Shown piece after piece: positions 44,019 through 55,342 of a stretch of 64,000 nt of DNA. The notes under the pieces were generated by a model. The model saw only the letters and a list, made by a program, of their open reading frames with translations. It searched no databases and had not been told where the DNA came from. Numbering within the stretch: the stretch's first letter is position 1; the number at the start of each line of letters is the position of its first letter. Both the position numbers and the translations under genes were made by a program. The DNA comes from CAVTYH01 sp963773875 (GTDB taxonomy: Bacteria > Planctomycetota > Planctomycetia > Pirellulales > JADZDJ01), in NCBI GenBank assembly GCA_963773875.1, contig CAVZCV010000004.1:34117-98116 (forward strand). Direction: 5' to 3'.

Positions 44019-44446
44019 TGATGGAACCTCAAAGTTGAGATCTAGCGCACTTGCCTGTGACTCAGTGCTGATAGTTCAATTGATTTCGGGGGACACAAGC
44101 GGCACTGGCAACGTTTGATATTACAAAATGCCGCCCGCGATTTATGGCGGGAAGTCGTACGCCAGGCATCCGAAAATCCATTCCCCCGACTGCCGGCAAA
44201 GTACGACTTAGCACCACGCTAACCATCTGGAAAACGAATTGCAATAGACGATGTAGACGAATGCTTCGCGGGGAATTTCGTGGCTCAAATGCAATTTAAT
44301 CAAAGGCCGGCGCTACAATTCCGTTGACGCCGCCAAAGGCCTGTGTCATTCTAGCGGAAACTGTATGCACTTTGCCGGCGACGGGAACCGCCGGTGGGAC
44401 CACACAGGCTGCTGGTCCGCGGAAAAAATCGCGAGAGGAGGCCGTT
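44019..44446. other. Divergent intergenic region
   Basis: 428 bases between the PEP-CTERM gene and the giant dockerin protein. It holds CTACAAT (44313-44319), a possible plus-strand -10, and a weak CCCGC/GCGGG hairpin near 44134-44151. No gene with family features is visible. A GAGAGGAGG Shine-Dalgarno lies just before ATG 44447. Confidence 0.35.
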
Positions 44447-47400
44447 ATGCCTCGGCAGAGGCGCGGCGCGGGCAATCGATTCGTCGGTTGGCGCAGAGCG
44501 AAATCTGCAGGGCCTTTTGGTCGCGAATTTCGATTTGCCATTGAACCGCTCGAACAGCGCTGTGTTCTGGCGGCCACCGTAGTGCCGTATACCAGCGCGA
44601 CTGTCGATCCGTCAGATGGTCTGCGGCTCAGCGTTAACGATGAGCAACCAGTCGTTGTCGCCGGCGAGTTCGCCACGGACGGCAACTTCGAGGGTTGGAC
44701 GGTTGCGGGCGCGAACAGTTCGAAGGTGACAGGCGGTCTGGTAACGGCAACCGCCAATGTCGTCGGCACTCCGGTCTCGTTGACTCGCTCGGCGATTGCA
44801 TCCGCACCATTCCTCGATTACGGATTCTACGATTACATTCAATTGCGAATGCAATTGCCAGTCGGCTTGAGCAGCGACATCACTTTCAACTTCAGCACTT
44901 CAACGCAGGCCGGCTTTTCTTCGGCCCGGTCATTCACAATTCCGGCGGCGCAGGTCGCCACCGACGGGCAGTTCCACGTTTACCGCATCAACGTGGGCAA
45001 AGCAGTTTGGTGGAAAGACACATTGGCCGGTCTACAGATTTCGATTCCAACCACCACCGCCGGGCAGAGTGAATCGATCGATTACATCGAAGTCGGCGAT
45101 CTGCCCAACAGTACTCTAGCGGTTGCGCCGCTGACGAAAGTTCAATATCCAGGCGGACCCCTTGACCCGAACAACACGGTTAAGGTGCAGACGGCGAACA
45201 TCCAATCGGTTCAATCCAAGCACTTCATCTTTTATTACGACAGCGTCGATGCGGGCGCGAATCCCGGAAACTTTACGAACTTTGCGACCGTCGCTCACAA
45301 CGAGTTGCAGATTCTCGAACAAAGTGTGCGGATTTACACGCAAGTCCTGGGCTTCAAGGATGTGTTTAGTTGGGCTCAAAATCAGTTCGGCGATTCGACT
45401 CGTTACAAGCTCAACGTAACTTCCTGGTACGCGGGTTATTTTTCCGGCGGTTGGTGGCTCAATGTCGATACAAGCGGCGGCCAAAACACGACCGTCAACG
45501 GCAATTCGCTGACGGAAACTCCGGGCAGCCCATTGCCGCACGAATATGGGCACGTGACGGACTCGCAAAACGGCAATTACTTGGCCGGCGGGCATTTTGA
45601 ATCGCACGCCAACTGGTATCGCGAACAATGGGTCAACTGGTACGCCCCCATGTTCACGGCGCAGGGGGTGACGCCATCGAATTACACTCCGATCGCGCAG
45701 CAGTACTCCAATTTGCACGTCGACAATGCACGGCTGATCTACAACGACATGCGGGTCTACACGCCGTTGCAGTATTATGCCGATTCCATGGGGCTCGATC
45801 CCACCTTGGTGGCCAAACTCTGGTCACAGGGAGGTACAAACCTCACGATTTTCAATAAGCTGGCGAATCTTCTTCCGGCCGGCGTCAGCATCAAAGACGT
45901 GGCCGCGAAACTGATGGCCTATTGGCCGACGCTCGATTTTCCCGTTCGCTCGTCGATGCAAAGTGCGATCTTCAAATCCAATTCGGCGCAAACCGCGGCC
46001 GAGGCGCAAGCGAATTTCTTCTATCAAAGTACATCGTACCTGATTCCCGATGCGGACGACTCTGGCTACACCGTGCCACTGGAGCGCGCACCGGAAAAAT
46101 ACGCGTACATGACTCACGTGCTGGTGCCCAGTGCCGGCAGCACGTCTGTGACGGTCACGGTCAACGGACTGCCTTCTACCGACAGCGGCGCCGATTGGCG
46201 ATATGTACTGGTCGACCTTGCGAATTTCGGAACCACAAATCCGACGGTGATATCGTACAGTTCCGCATTCGCCAATGGGGCCGCTGCGACATTCAACATT
46301 GCATCAGCAACCGATACCGTGGTGCTCGTAGTGACGGCAACACCCAGCAACACGGTTTTGGACCTGACGTCATACGACAACACGGCCCGCTCTAACCAAG
46401 CCAGCATGCGGCTCACCTATCCGTATCAAGTTTTTGTTACTGGCGCGACACCGGCCTCGGGAACCGCGGCACGAATTGCCTATCCGCGTTCTGCCAGCGG
46501 TTCATTTCACATTAATCCGGACGGCTCAACGGGTGGTTGGGTCGATAGTTCAGCCTCCGTTGCTGCGACGGTTTACGTGGCGCCCGGTGCGGAAGTGCTG
46601 AGAAACGCCATCGTCAGCGGCAGCGCACGCATCGAAGATTTCGCCGTGGTGTCCGACAATGCACGCGTATCTGGCAGTGCAATTATTTCCGGCTACGCGG
46701 TCGTATGGGGATCGGCAAACATTTCAGGCAGCGCTCGCGTGGAAGATCACGCCATGGTCGGCAGCGGCGGGAATGTTCAAGGCAATGCCGTCGTCGAGCA
46801 GGATGCGTATTTGCCCGCGTTTCTGGGACAGTCGGTCACGGTGACCAACAATGCCGTGGTGCGCGGCGTCGCCACACCCACAGGCGGCACGTTATCAGGA
46901 ACCGCCATCATCGATTACGACTACACCTCCGACTTCAGCCTGAGCAACGGCGTCAACGACAATAACCATCCGTTCGATGAGCCGTATGGCGTTTACTATT
47001 CAGTCACGCAGGCCAAGCCCAACGGGCTGATTGCGTCGTACGGCATCAACGAAACTTCGGGCAATCAATTGTTCGATGAATTCGGAGCGCTCAATGCGCT
47101 GCTGCGTGGTACGCCCAGCCGAGTCGCCGACGCTACGATGAACGCCCCGGTATTGTCGCTTAATGGATCGACGCAATACGCAGTGCTCGATCGAAGTTTG
47201 GCAGATCTTGCCGATGGCACGTATTCTTTGTGGGCCAATCCCTCCAGTTCGACGGCCGATCAGCCGCTGCTGTACCTCGGCAGTTCGGCGAATACGTATT
47301 TGAAGCTTGTAGCGCGCGACGCCAATGGTTTTGCGCATCTGACAATTAGTATGAACGGCACGGTTCAGCAGTTGGTTTCCACGGTCGCCGTTCCGCTCAA

Positions 47401-50400
47401 CTCGTGGACGAACATAGCGATTACGTTCAGCGGCGGACAAGCGAAGTTCTATATCAATGGCGCGGCGGCGGGGACGGCGGCGGTCTCGTTCCGGCCTACC
47501 GATGTGCTGACCACAGGCGCTTTTCAAATGCCGACGTCGCTCTTCCTCGGTCACGATGCATCCGGCAATTTTTTTGCAGGCAAGCTCACCGACATTCGCT
47601 TTTACAACGTGGCGTTGACCCAGGCCGAAGTGAAGAACGAAATGGCGCGGTCCGGTCCGCGAATCGGAGAGTTTTTCGCCACGGCGACGATGGATTTTAA
47701 TGGCACTTCGACCATGGCCGAATCGGGCGTACACAACGGAACAACGCGCACCCTGCAAGCTTGGGTGTACCCGCGATCCAATGCCGCCGGTTACACGGCG
47801 ATTCTCGATTCCTACGACGAACGCGGCAGCGGAAATAATCGCGGCAACGGCTTTGGACTGTCGGGCGGGGTGATCAACGTCCGGCTGGATGGCGTCGGAT
47901 TATGGAACACGGGCGTGTCGGTCACGCTTAACAAGTGGCAGCAAATCACGGTGACGATCAGCAATGGTTTGGCGATTTTATATGTCAACGGCGTGCAGCG
48001 CGGCTCCCGAACTTACAGCACCAGTGTAACTGCCGCTAAAAACTACCATATCGGCTTTTATCAGACCGATACTACGCCAACGCGCACAGGATTTTTCAAC
48101 GGCCAACTGTACGACGTGCGAGTTTACAATGCGGCGGTTGCCCCCACCGGAAAATTGGATTTGCCGCCGGTCGCCGTGAACGACACGCCGACGGTGCCCG
48201 GCGGACTTTCCACTCCAATTAATGTGCTGGCGAACGATAGCGATCCGAATCCGATCGTGACGCTTACGGTATCGCAAGTCACGCAGCCGCAACACGGCGC
48301 CGTTAGCATTCCACTCGGCGGCGCGAATGTAGTCTACACGCCAACCTCAGGTTACTCAGGTAGCGATTCATTCACCTACACCGCGACCGACGGTTTCGGC
48401 AGCACGGCCACGGCGACTGTAAATCTGACCGTCGCGATTTCGCTGGCGAGTATTTCCATTTCGCCCTCGTCAGCCTCATTAGCAGGTGGCGATACGCAGC
48501 AGTTCACTGCCACCGGCTACGATCAGGCCGGCATGCCGATGAACCCGCAGCCGACGTTTACCTGGTCGATCGTCAGCGGGGCAGGCGCCGTTACCCCCAG
48601 CGGCGGCACGAATGCCAGCGTGCAATTCACCGCCGGCTCAAACACCGAGACGGTGGTGATTCAAGTATCCAGCGGCACTGTCAGCTCGACAGTTAATGTA
48701 AATGTCACGAGCAGCGTCGCGCCTGCCATCACCAATGCCGCCAATGCGTCGCCCACTCCGGTCACTGGGACTACGACGAATCTCAGCGTGCTCGCCGCCG
48801 ATGCCGCAGGCGACGGGAGTTTAACCTACTCCTGGAGCACACTCGGCGCGCCGCCCGCCGCGGTCCAGTTTTCCGCCAGTGGCACGAACGGGGCGAAAAA
48901 CACGATCGCCACGTTCAGCAAAGCGGGCAATTACGACTTCCAGGTGAAAGTCACCAATCCATCCGGTTTTTACGCCACGAGCAACGTGAGCGTGCAAGTC
49001 GTGCAGACGGCAACCGGCGTGTCGGTCAGCCCGGCGAGCACGGCGATTGCGGCGAACACGACCAAGCTATTCACGGCGAGCAATCTGGACCAGTTTGGCA
49101 GTGTGATGCCGGGAACGCCGAGCGTCACTTGGAGCATTGTCAGTGGCGGCGGCAGTATTAATTCCGCCTGCTTATTTTCTGCCGGCCGTACCGCCGGACC
49201 GGTGACCATTCGCGCTACCGCTGCCGGCGGCGCGTTTGGCACGGCGAATGTCACGGTGAGTTACGAAGAACTCGCGTGGTATCAAGCCAATGCCTCCGGC
49301 ACGACACTTACCGACTCCTCCGGCAATGGCAAAACAGCCACGCTGACCGGCACGCTCAACACCAACTACAACTTTACCGTCGGCGTCGACGGCACCGCGC
49401 TGCACCTGGTGACCGCTGGGACGCCAGCCGCCGAATATGCGACGCTGCCCACCGGCATTGTGAGCACGCTGAACGATTTCACAATCGCCACCTGGGTAAA
49501 AATCGACACGCTCGCCACCTGGTCGCGTATCTTCGATTTCGGCACCGGCACGACGGCCAACATGTTCTTGACTCCGCGCGCCAACGGCGTGGGCGGGCCA
49601 TTAAGGTTTGCCATCACCACCGGTGGCAACGGCGCGGAGCAGCAGATTAACGGCCCCACGCTTTCGGCCGGAGTTTGGTATCACATTGCCATCACACTTT
49701 CGGGAACGACGGCCACCATGTATGTGAACGGTGTGGCGGTGGCCACGAACACTTCCATGTCCACGACTCCTGCCGCGATGGGAAACACGAACTTGAACTA
49801 TTTGGGCAAATCGCAATATGGCGACCCCGGCTTCCAGGGCAGCATTGAAGACTTCCGCATTTTCGGTCGCGCCCTTTCCGCCACCGAGATTTTGCACCTT
49901 GTGTATCCAACGATCGTCAATCCGCCGACCGCCGCTGCGCCGAATCCCGTTGTCACGCCGACAACAAACTTGAGCGTGTTCGGCGCGGATGTCACTGCCG
50001 GCGAATCGGCGCTCATTTACACTTCAGCAGTCGTCGGCACACCGCCGGCGCCGGTCACTTTTTTCACGAACGGCACAAACGCGGCGAAAAATACCATCGT
50101 CACTTTTACCCAGCCGGGTACCTACAATTTCCAGGTGACGCTCGTCAATCCGGCGGCCGGATTTAGCACCGTCAGCAACACGCTCAGCGTCATCGTGGGC
50201 ACGATTCGCTATTCCGGCGATTTCACACTCAACAGCCAACTTGGCGCCGACGACCTCCCGGCGATGCTTTCAGCCTTAACCGATCTGACCGGCTTTCAAG
50301 CGCAGCACGGTTTATCAAATGCCGAGATGTTGGCCATAGGCGATTTGAACGGCGATGGCCGAGTTTCCAACGCCGATATTCAATCGCTACTCGATCGATT

Positions 50401-50731
50401 GATTCAAGCGCAGGGTAGCGGCAGTGGCTCAGGCTCGGACGCAAACGAGTCAGGGACGGCGGCCACAACAACAGCACTTCCGACGTCGACGCCGCGGTTC
50501 CTCGCAACACCAACCGTTTCGAGCACAAGTGGACCACCAATTCCCATTCGCGTTTTCCAAACCGTTCAAGCAATGCCGCCAATCACATTGCCGCTCACTC
50601 TGCCAACCGCCGAAAGCGAGCAGATTCCGCCACTGCGACGACGTGCTAGCGTCTCCGGCGGTGTCGTTAACCCAAAAGCGGTCGATGCCGTCTTCGCTCT
50701 TCAGTGGCAAAAGATTTTCGTCCGCGGATAA
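44447..50731 (+). CDS. Giant secreted dockerin protein with HExxH, LamG and Ig modules
   Basis: 2,094 residues. The N-terminus has the planctomycetal LEPR-XLL-like motif FAIEPLEQRCVLAA. A zinc-metallopeptidase-like HEYGH lies at 365-369 with HFESHANWYREQW after it, similar to DUF6055-type proteins. Residues about 700-810 form hexapeptide-like repeats (NARVSGSAIISGYAVVWGSA). Then come two LamG/concanavalin modules (about 860-1230), a cadherin-like module (VLANDSDPNP, FTYTATDGFG), Big/Ig-like modules, a third LamG, another Ig-like module and a type I dockerin (GDFTLNSQLGADD, IGDLNGDGRVSNADIQSLLD). The frame is intact. Likely exported and involved in polymer binding or degradation. Confidence 0.85.
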   Translation: MPRQRRGAGNRFVGWRRAKSAGPFGREFRFAIEPLEQRCVLAATVVPYTSATVDPSDGLRLSVNDEQPVVVAGEFATDGNFEGWTVAGANSSKVTGGLVTATANVVGTPVSLTRSAIASAPFLDYGFYDYIQLRMQLPVGLSSDITFNFSTSTQAGFSSARSFTIPAAQVATDGQFHVYRINVGKAVWWKDTLAGLQISIPTTTAGQSESIDYIEVGDLPNSTLAVAPLTKVQYPGGPLDPNNTVKVQTANIQSVQSKHFIFYYDSVDAGANPGNFTNFATVAHNELQILEQSVRIYTQVLGFKDVFSWAQNQFGDSTRYKLNVTSWYAGYFSGGWWLNVDTSGGQNTTVNGNSLTETPGSPLPHEYGHVTDSQNGNYLAGGHFESHANWYREQWVNWYAPMFTAQGVTPSNYTPIAQQYSNLHVDNARLIYNDMRVYTPLQYYADSMGLDPTLVAKLWSQGGTNLTIFNKLANLLPAGVSIKDVAAKLMAYWPTLDFPVRSSMQSAIFKSNSAQTAAEAQANFFYQSTSYLIPDADDSGYTVPLERAPEKYAYMTHVLVPSAGSTSVTVTVNGLPSTDSGADWRYVLVDLANFGTTNPTVISYSSAFANGAAATFNIASATDTVVLVVTATPSNTVLDLTSYDNTARSNQASMRLTYPYQVFVTGATPASGTAARIAYPRSASGSFHINPDGSTGGWVDSSASVAATVYVAPGAEVLRNAIVSGSARIEDFAVVSDNARVSGSAIISGYAVVWGSANISGSARVEDHAMVGSGGNVQGNAVVEQDAYLPAFLGQSVTVTNNAVVRGVATPTGGTLSGTAIIDYDYTSDFSLSNGVNDNNHPFDEPYGVYYSVTQAKPNGLIASYGINETSGNQLFDEFGALNALLRGTPSRVADATMNAPVLSLNGSTQYAVLDRSLADLADGTYSLWANPSSSTADQPLLYLGSSANTYLKLVARDANGFAHLTISMNGTVQQLVSTVAVPLNSWTNIAITFSGGQAKFYINGAAAGTAAVSFRPTDVLTTGAFQMPTSLFLGHDASGNFFAGKLTDIRFYNVALTQAEVKNEMARSGPRIGEFFATATMDFNGTSTMAESGVHNGTTRTLQAWVYPRSNAAGYTAILDSYDERGSGNNRGNGFGLSGGVINVRLDGVGLWNTGVSVTLNKWQQITVTISNGLAILYVNGVQRGSRTYSTSVTAAKNYHIGFYQTDTTPTRTGFFNGQLYDVRVYNAAVAPTGKLDLPPVAVNDTPTVPGGLSTPINVLANDSDPNPIVTLTVSQVTQPQHGAVSIPLGGANVVYTPTSGYSGSDSFTYTATDGFGSTATATVNLTVAISLASISISPSSASLAGGDTQQFTATGYDQAGMPMNPQPTFTWSIVSGAGAVTPSGGTNASVQFTAGSNTETVVIQVSSGTVSSTVNVNVTSSVAPAITNAANASPTPVTGTTTNLSVLAADAAGDGSLTYSWSTLGAPPAAVQFSASGTNGAKNTIATFSKAGNYDFQVKVTNPSGFYATSNVSVQVVQTATGVSVSPASTAIAANTTKLFTASNLDQFGSVMPGTPSVTWSIVSGGGSINSACLFSAGRTAGPVTIRATAAGGAFGTANVTVSYEELAWYQANASGTTLTDSSGNGKTATLTGTLNTNYNFTVGVDGTALHLVTAGTPAAEYATLPTGIVSTLNDFTIATWVKIDTLATWSRIFDFGTGTTANMFLTPRANGVGGPLRFAITTGGNGAEQQINGPTLSAGVWYHIAITLSGTTATMYVNGVAVATNTSMSTTPAAMGNTNLNYLGKSQYGDPGFQGSIEDFRIFGRALSATEILHLVYPTIVNPPTAAAPNPVVTPTTNLSVFGADVTAGESALIYTSAVVGTPPAPVTFFTNGTNAAKNTIVTFTQPGTYNFQVTLVNPAAGFSTVSNTLSVIVGTIRYSGDFTLNSQLGADDLPAMLSALTDLTGFQAQHGLSNAEMLAIGDLNGDGRVSNADIQSLLDRLIQAQGSGSGSGSDANESGTAATTTALPTSTPRFLATPTVSSTSGPPIPIRVFQTVQAMPPITLPLTLPTAESEQIPPLRRRASVSGGVVNPKAVDAVFALQWQKIFVRG

Positions 50732-50897
50732 AAATTCTTGGCGCGACGCAGTTACTCGTCTCGTGCGCCGACATATGGAATACCGCAAACATCACTCGGT
50801 CTTTCCCAGCCGACTCGAATTCGCTTGCCAAATTCCGCGCTGGCCCCTAACCTGATCTGTTGGGCAAGGCGCAGGTGGTAACCGGGAGAACCTGCCA

Positions 50898-53733
50898 ATG
50901 CGCCGGCGTCCTTCTTCGAAGCGCTCGCAGCTGAAGCGCTGTCGGTTCGAGTCGCTTGAGCCTCGTTTGGCTTTTACCGCGATTCAAGATTGGCAAATCC
51001 GCGGCGCGGGCGGCGGCGGAGCGCTGTTTTCGCCGAGCTTCAATCCGACCAATCCCAACGACATTTATATTGCCTCAGACATGGGGCAGATTTTCCACAC
51101 CACCAACGACGGCACGCTGTGGGACACCGTCGATTTTCGCCAGGTTTACGGCGGCCACAACGCGAAAGTGCAGTTCACTAGTAATCCGCAGATTCTTTAC
51201 ACGATCGACTATTCCAACGGCGGCGATGTTGTGCAGCCCACCAAGAGCACCGATGGCGGCGCCAACTGGAATCCCGTTGCCGATCCGACCGACGGCGGCG
51301 CGATCACGTTGGTCGCCGATTACAACAACCCCAATCGCTTGATTGTCAGCGATTATTCGCACTTGTTCGTGTCGACCGACGGCGGTGCAACATTCAATCA
51401 GCGATTTTCCACGGCCGATGGAGCCGGTCTGCACATCGGCGGTGCGTTCTTCGACGGCAATAATATTTACGTCGGGACAAATCAGGGCGTGCTGGTTTCC
51501 TCCAACGGCGGCACGAGCTTTAGCGTCGCCGGATTTACCGGCATTCCTAGCGGTCAAAAAATCGTTTCGTTCGCCGGCGCTAAGGAAACGGTCAACAACA
51601 TCACGACCACACGGTTTTGGATCGTCACAGCGAATTCCGGCGATGTCTTTGCGGGTGTCCAGGCCTTCGACGGCATTGGTTATGCCGGTATCTATCGGAT
51701 CGATGTGGGGCAAACGGCGTGGACATCAATCGGCAGCACCATTCCCAGCGGCTCGTCGCCGAATTTTGTTTCCGCGGCGATGAACGATATCAACACAGTG
51801 TACGTCGCTGGCGGCAGCAGCAGCGAAAGGCCCACCGTATTTCGCAGCACCACGGGCGGCACGAATTGGCAAAGTGTTTTGCAAACCGTGAACAATGCCA
51901 ACGTGCAAACCGGCTGGTCTGGCGATGGCGGCGTGCGTGGCTGGTCGTATGGCGAACTGGCCATGGGTTTTGAAGTTTCTCCGCTCGATTCCACGCGCCT
52001 CGTGATCACCGACTATGGCTTCGCCCACATCAGCGAAGACAGCGGTGATCACTGGCGCGCGCTTTACGTTACGCCCGACGATTTGAATCCCGCCGGCGCG
52101 AATATTCCGGCCGGTCAGACTTACAAATCGAGCGGGCTCGATAACACCACTTCTTGGGATCTGAACTGGACGAGCCCCACGCACATCATCGGTGGCTTTG
52201 CCGATGTGCGCAGCGAGGTAAGCAACGACGGCGGCGCAACGTGGTCGTTCAATTACACCGGCTTCACCTCGAACGCGATGTATCGCAGTGTGGTGGGAGC
52301 GACCGGCACGGTGTACGCCGCCATTTCGAGTGTGCACGACATGTATCAAAGCACGTATCTGACCGATGCTCGCATCGACGGCGGCAGCGGCGCGGTGTTG
52401 TTTTCCACCAACGGCGGCACAACGTGGCAAACGATGCACGACTTCGGCGATGTCGTCACTTGGGTGGAAACCGATCCGACAAACCTCAATCGTCTATATG
52501 CCGCCGACGCGAATAGCTCGACCGGCGGAATCTATGTGACGAATAACGCGCAGGCCGGCGCATCATCAACATGGACGAAGCTCACTCCGCCGCCGCGCAC
52601 GCAAGGCCATGCGTTCAATATTCGCGTGCTGAACGACGGCACATTGGTCGTTACTTATTCTGGTCGACCCGATTCAGCCGGCGCGTTCACTGCATCCAGC
52701 GGCGTATTCGTCAGCATCGACGGCGGTCAGACGTGGCAAGACCGCAGCGATCCGGGCATGTTGTATTGGACGAAAGATGTGGTGATCGATCCGCACGACG
52801 CGACGCAAAACACCTGGTACGTGAGTGTCTTCAGCGGCTGGGGCGGGCCGCCCAACGGGCTTGGCGGGCTGTATCGGACTACCGATCGCGGCGTGCAATG
52901 GGCGAAAATTAACACGCTCGATCGCGTGAATTCCGTGACTGTCTGCCCGACGAATGCCAACGAGGCTTATCTCACCACCGAAACGCAAGGCCTGTGGTAC
53001 ACGCAAAACTTGCAGGCCGCGAGTCCCGCGTTCACCGAGGTGACCGGATATAAATTCATGCAGCCAATGCGCGTGTTTTACAATCCGTATAACGCGAGCG
53101 ACGTTTGGGTCACAAGTTTCGGCGGCGGCTTGCGCGTCGGCAATGTAAATTCGACGACCACGCAGCGCGGCGATTTCAATCGCGACAGCCAGGTAACGCC
53201 GACGGATTTAGACGCAATGCTCGCGGCGCTCGTCGATTTAACCGCGTACAAAAACTCGAAGGGCGTCTCCGACGCGCAGCTGACCGCAATTGGCGATTTC
53301 AACAGTGATGGCCGGGTCAGCAACGCCGACATTCAAGGAATGCTCGATCTGCTTATTTCCACCGGCAACGGAGCGCGCGCAAGCGCCGAAAATCAAACGG
53401 GGCCCGCACAATCGGCGGCCGACAACTTACTGGTTTCCCATTCTTTGTCGGCGGCGAATTTGGCGCAGACCGTCGCTTTGCCGATTTCCAGTTCGTCGAC
53501 GCCAACCATCGTGCGCACAGTTCCGCGCAGTCACACCGGTAGCAGTGGAAGGCCAGGCCGTGGGATTCCGCTCGATCGACAATTTCTACAGTTGGCTCGA
53601 TCGAACGTTGCCCGATGCGCCGTTCAAACATCGCGCGGGGACCAGCAGTGGGATCGCCAATCAATCAAACATCGATACAGAACTGCTGCAATTACTCACA
53701 CTCCGGCCGACACCACCGCGCCGGGTGACGTGA
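50898..53733 (+). CDS. Asp-box propeller protein with dockerin, C-terminal frame in doubt
   Basis: About 945 residues. The LEPR-XLL-like motif is RCRFESLEPRLAFTA (residues 14-28). Nine or so Asp-box (S-x-D-x-G) repeats such as KSTDGGANW, VSTDGGATF, VSIDGGQTW fit a sortilin or GH74-like seven-bladed propeller pair, so glycan hydrolysis is possible. A type I dockerin lies near 757-820 (GDFNRDSQVTPTDLD, IGDFNSDGRVSNADIQ). After about 53530 the frame seems to shift: the alternate frame (SIDNFYSWLDRTLPDAPF, TELLQLLTL) ends at 53733, whereas the open frame runs 200 bases antisense through the next gene. The exact end is uncertain. Confidence 0.8.
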
Positions 53734-55240
53734 TGGCCTGCGACATTCTAAGACCTTCTATTATCTCTGTGGGCGAGGCGGAGCTGGCCAGTTTCGCACG
53801 AAATTTCAAATGCCGCCGGCGCGTAACCTCCACGAGCGGAAGCCAAACTGCGCCGGTCATCTGGAACCGGATCAAAAAATGCCAGAACAAGTTGGAGCGC
53901 TTGTAGAGATACGACATGGCCAGGTACGGCGGCACGCTGCGCCAATCGCGCGGGCGGCGACGCCAAATGGAGCGATGAGAAAATAAACGGCGATAACACC
54001 ATGCGTAGCCGGCGGCTAGTTCGGCTGGCAGCATGTGCTTGGGCCGGAACACTACATGGCCGGTGTCGTACAACTCCCAGCAGCGATGCAATATCCGGCC
54101 CTCGCGCTCCATTTGCGCAAACAGCGGCGTGCCAGGGTATGGCGTCAAAATATGAAACGTAGCGCACTCCAACCGTTGCTCTTCGATCCAGCGCACTGTT
54201 TTTTCAAACACGTCGGGCTTGTCGTGATCGAAGCCTAGCACGAAGCTGCCGTTCACTTGAATGCCGTTGCGATGCAGAATCTCCACGCGCCGGGCGTACT
54301 CTTCCGTGCGCGGACTTTTCTTGTGCGACGCGACGATGTTGTCGTTCGAAAGCGATTCAAACCCCACGAACACGCCGGTGCAGCCGGCTAAGGCCATTTC
54401 GCGCACCAAATCGGGATCGTCCGTGACATCGATCGTCACCGCGGCACTCCAAATTTTCTCCAGCGGCCGCAGCGCGCGGCACAGCTTCTGCAAATAGTCT
54501 GGCTTTGAGCCGAGGTTGTTATCGACAAACACCGCATACGGCTGACCGTCGGCGCGAAATTCGTCAACAATTTGCTCGACATCGCGCACCAAATACGGCA
54601 TGTGCAAACCTTCGGTGGCCAGGTAGCAGAAGCCACAACGATTGTGGCAGCCACGCGTGGCGATGAGGCTGGTGGTCGTCAAAAAGCTGCGGCGCGGCAC
54701 AAGAGTGCGGCGTGGCGGAGGATCGTCGCGATACGGCCGGCGATAATCGCCGTGATAGATCCGTTTAATCGAATTGTTTTCCACATCACGCAAAAACTGC
54801 GGCCAGATTTGCACGCCATCGCCAATCGCCAGCGCGTCGGCATGCGGCGCCGCTTCATCGGGACACGAGAGCACGTGCAGGCCGCCGAGAATTACTTTCG
54901 CACCGCGCTCCCGATACCATCGCGCCAGCAAGTACGCGCGCTCTGCGAAGGTCAGATGCACGCTGATGCCCACGACCTGCGGAAACGGTTTGTGCGGTGG
55001 CGGACCTTGCAACAAATTTTCATCCCAGTAGCTGACGGTCCAATCGCCCGGCGTAGCGGCTCCCACGCTTGTCAGCGCCAGCGTTGGCGTAAGCACGTGT
55101 TTTCCAAAGCTCGCGTGCGGATCTTTGGAATAAAACGGATTGATGAGGAGTGCGTGCCGCGGCGTAATCGGCCCAACTTCGCGCCGCCAATTGAGAGGCG
55201 GCGCCTTTCGCATCGCTTGCGGAAACCATTGAAAACCCAT
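53696..55240 (-). CDS. B12-binding radical SAM protein
   Basis: 514 residues. ATG 55240 follows GGAGGG. The N-terminal part (about 28-165) resembles a cobalamin-binding domain (VGISVHLTFAERAYLLARWY, KVILGGLHV). The radical SAM core has Cys198, Cys202 and Cys205 in TRGCHNRCGFCY, with GFESLSNDNI and GSFVLGFDHDKP later. The C-terminal part (YDTGHVVFRPKHM onward) is typical of the large families that methylate or rearrange lipids, hopanoids or peptides. The substrate is not evident. Confidence 0.85.
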   Translation of the reverse strand: MGFQWFPQAMRKAPPLNWRREVGPITPRHALLINPFYSKDPHASFGKHVLTPTLALTSVGAATPGDWTVSYWDENLLQGPPPHKPFPQVVGISVHLTFAERAYLLARWYRERGAKVILGGLHVLSCPDEAAPHADALAIGDGVQIWPQFLRDVENNSIKRIYHGDYRRPYRDDPPPRRTLVPRRSFLTTTSLIATRGCHNRCGFCYLATEGLHMPYLVRDVEQIVDEFRADGQPYAVFVDNNLGSKPDYLQKLCRALRPLEKIWSAAVTIDVTDDPDLVREMALAGCTGVFVGFESLSNDNIVASHKKSPRTEEYARRVEILHRNGIQVNGSFVLGFDHDKPDVFEKTVRWIEEQRLECATFHILTPYPGTPLFAQMEREGRILHRCWELYDTGHVVFRPKHMLPAELAAGYAWCYRRLFSHRSIWRRRPRDWRSVPPYLAMSYLYKRSNLFWHFLIRFQMTGAVWLPLVEVTRRRHLKFRAKLASSASPTEIIEGLRMSQAITSPGAVVSAGV

Positions 55241-55342
55241 GCGGCCCTCCGTGATTCGTCGGAATTGACGCGCGAACCTGAAGTAACTTTGTATTGCAAA
55301 GTAAACGGACGTAATGCAATGCAGTTCGTCAAAATCAAATTT

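Noticed and set aside
45116..45718. A minus-strand open frame of about 200 codons
   Set aside because: It lies opposite the HEYGH region of the giant dockerin protein. No motif or start signal is seen.
48000..50000. A cohesin domain in the giant protein
   Set aside because: The modules read as LamG and Ig-like or cadherin-like. I could not find the beta-sandwich pattern of type I cohesins.
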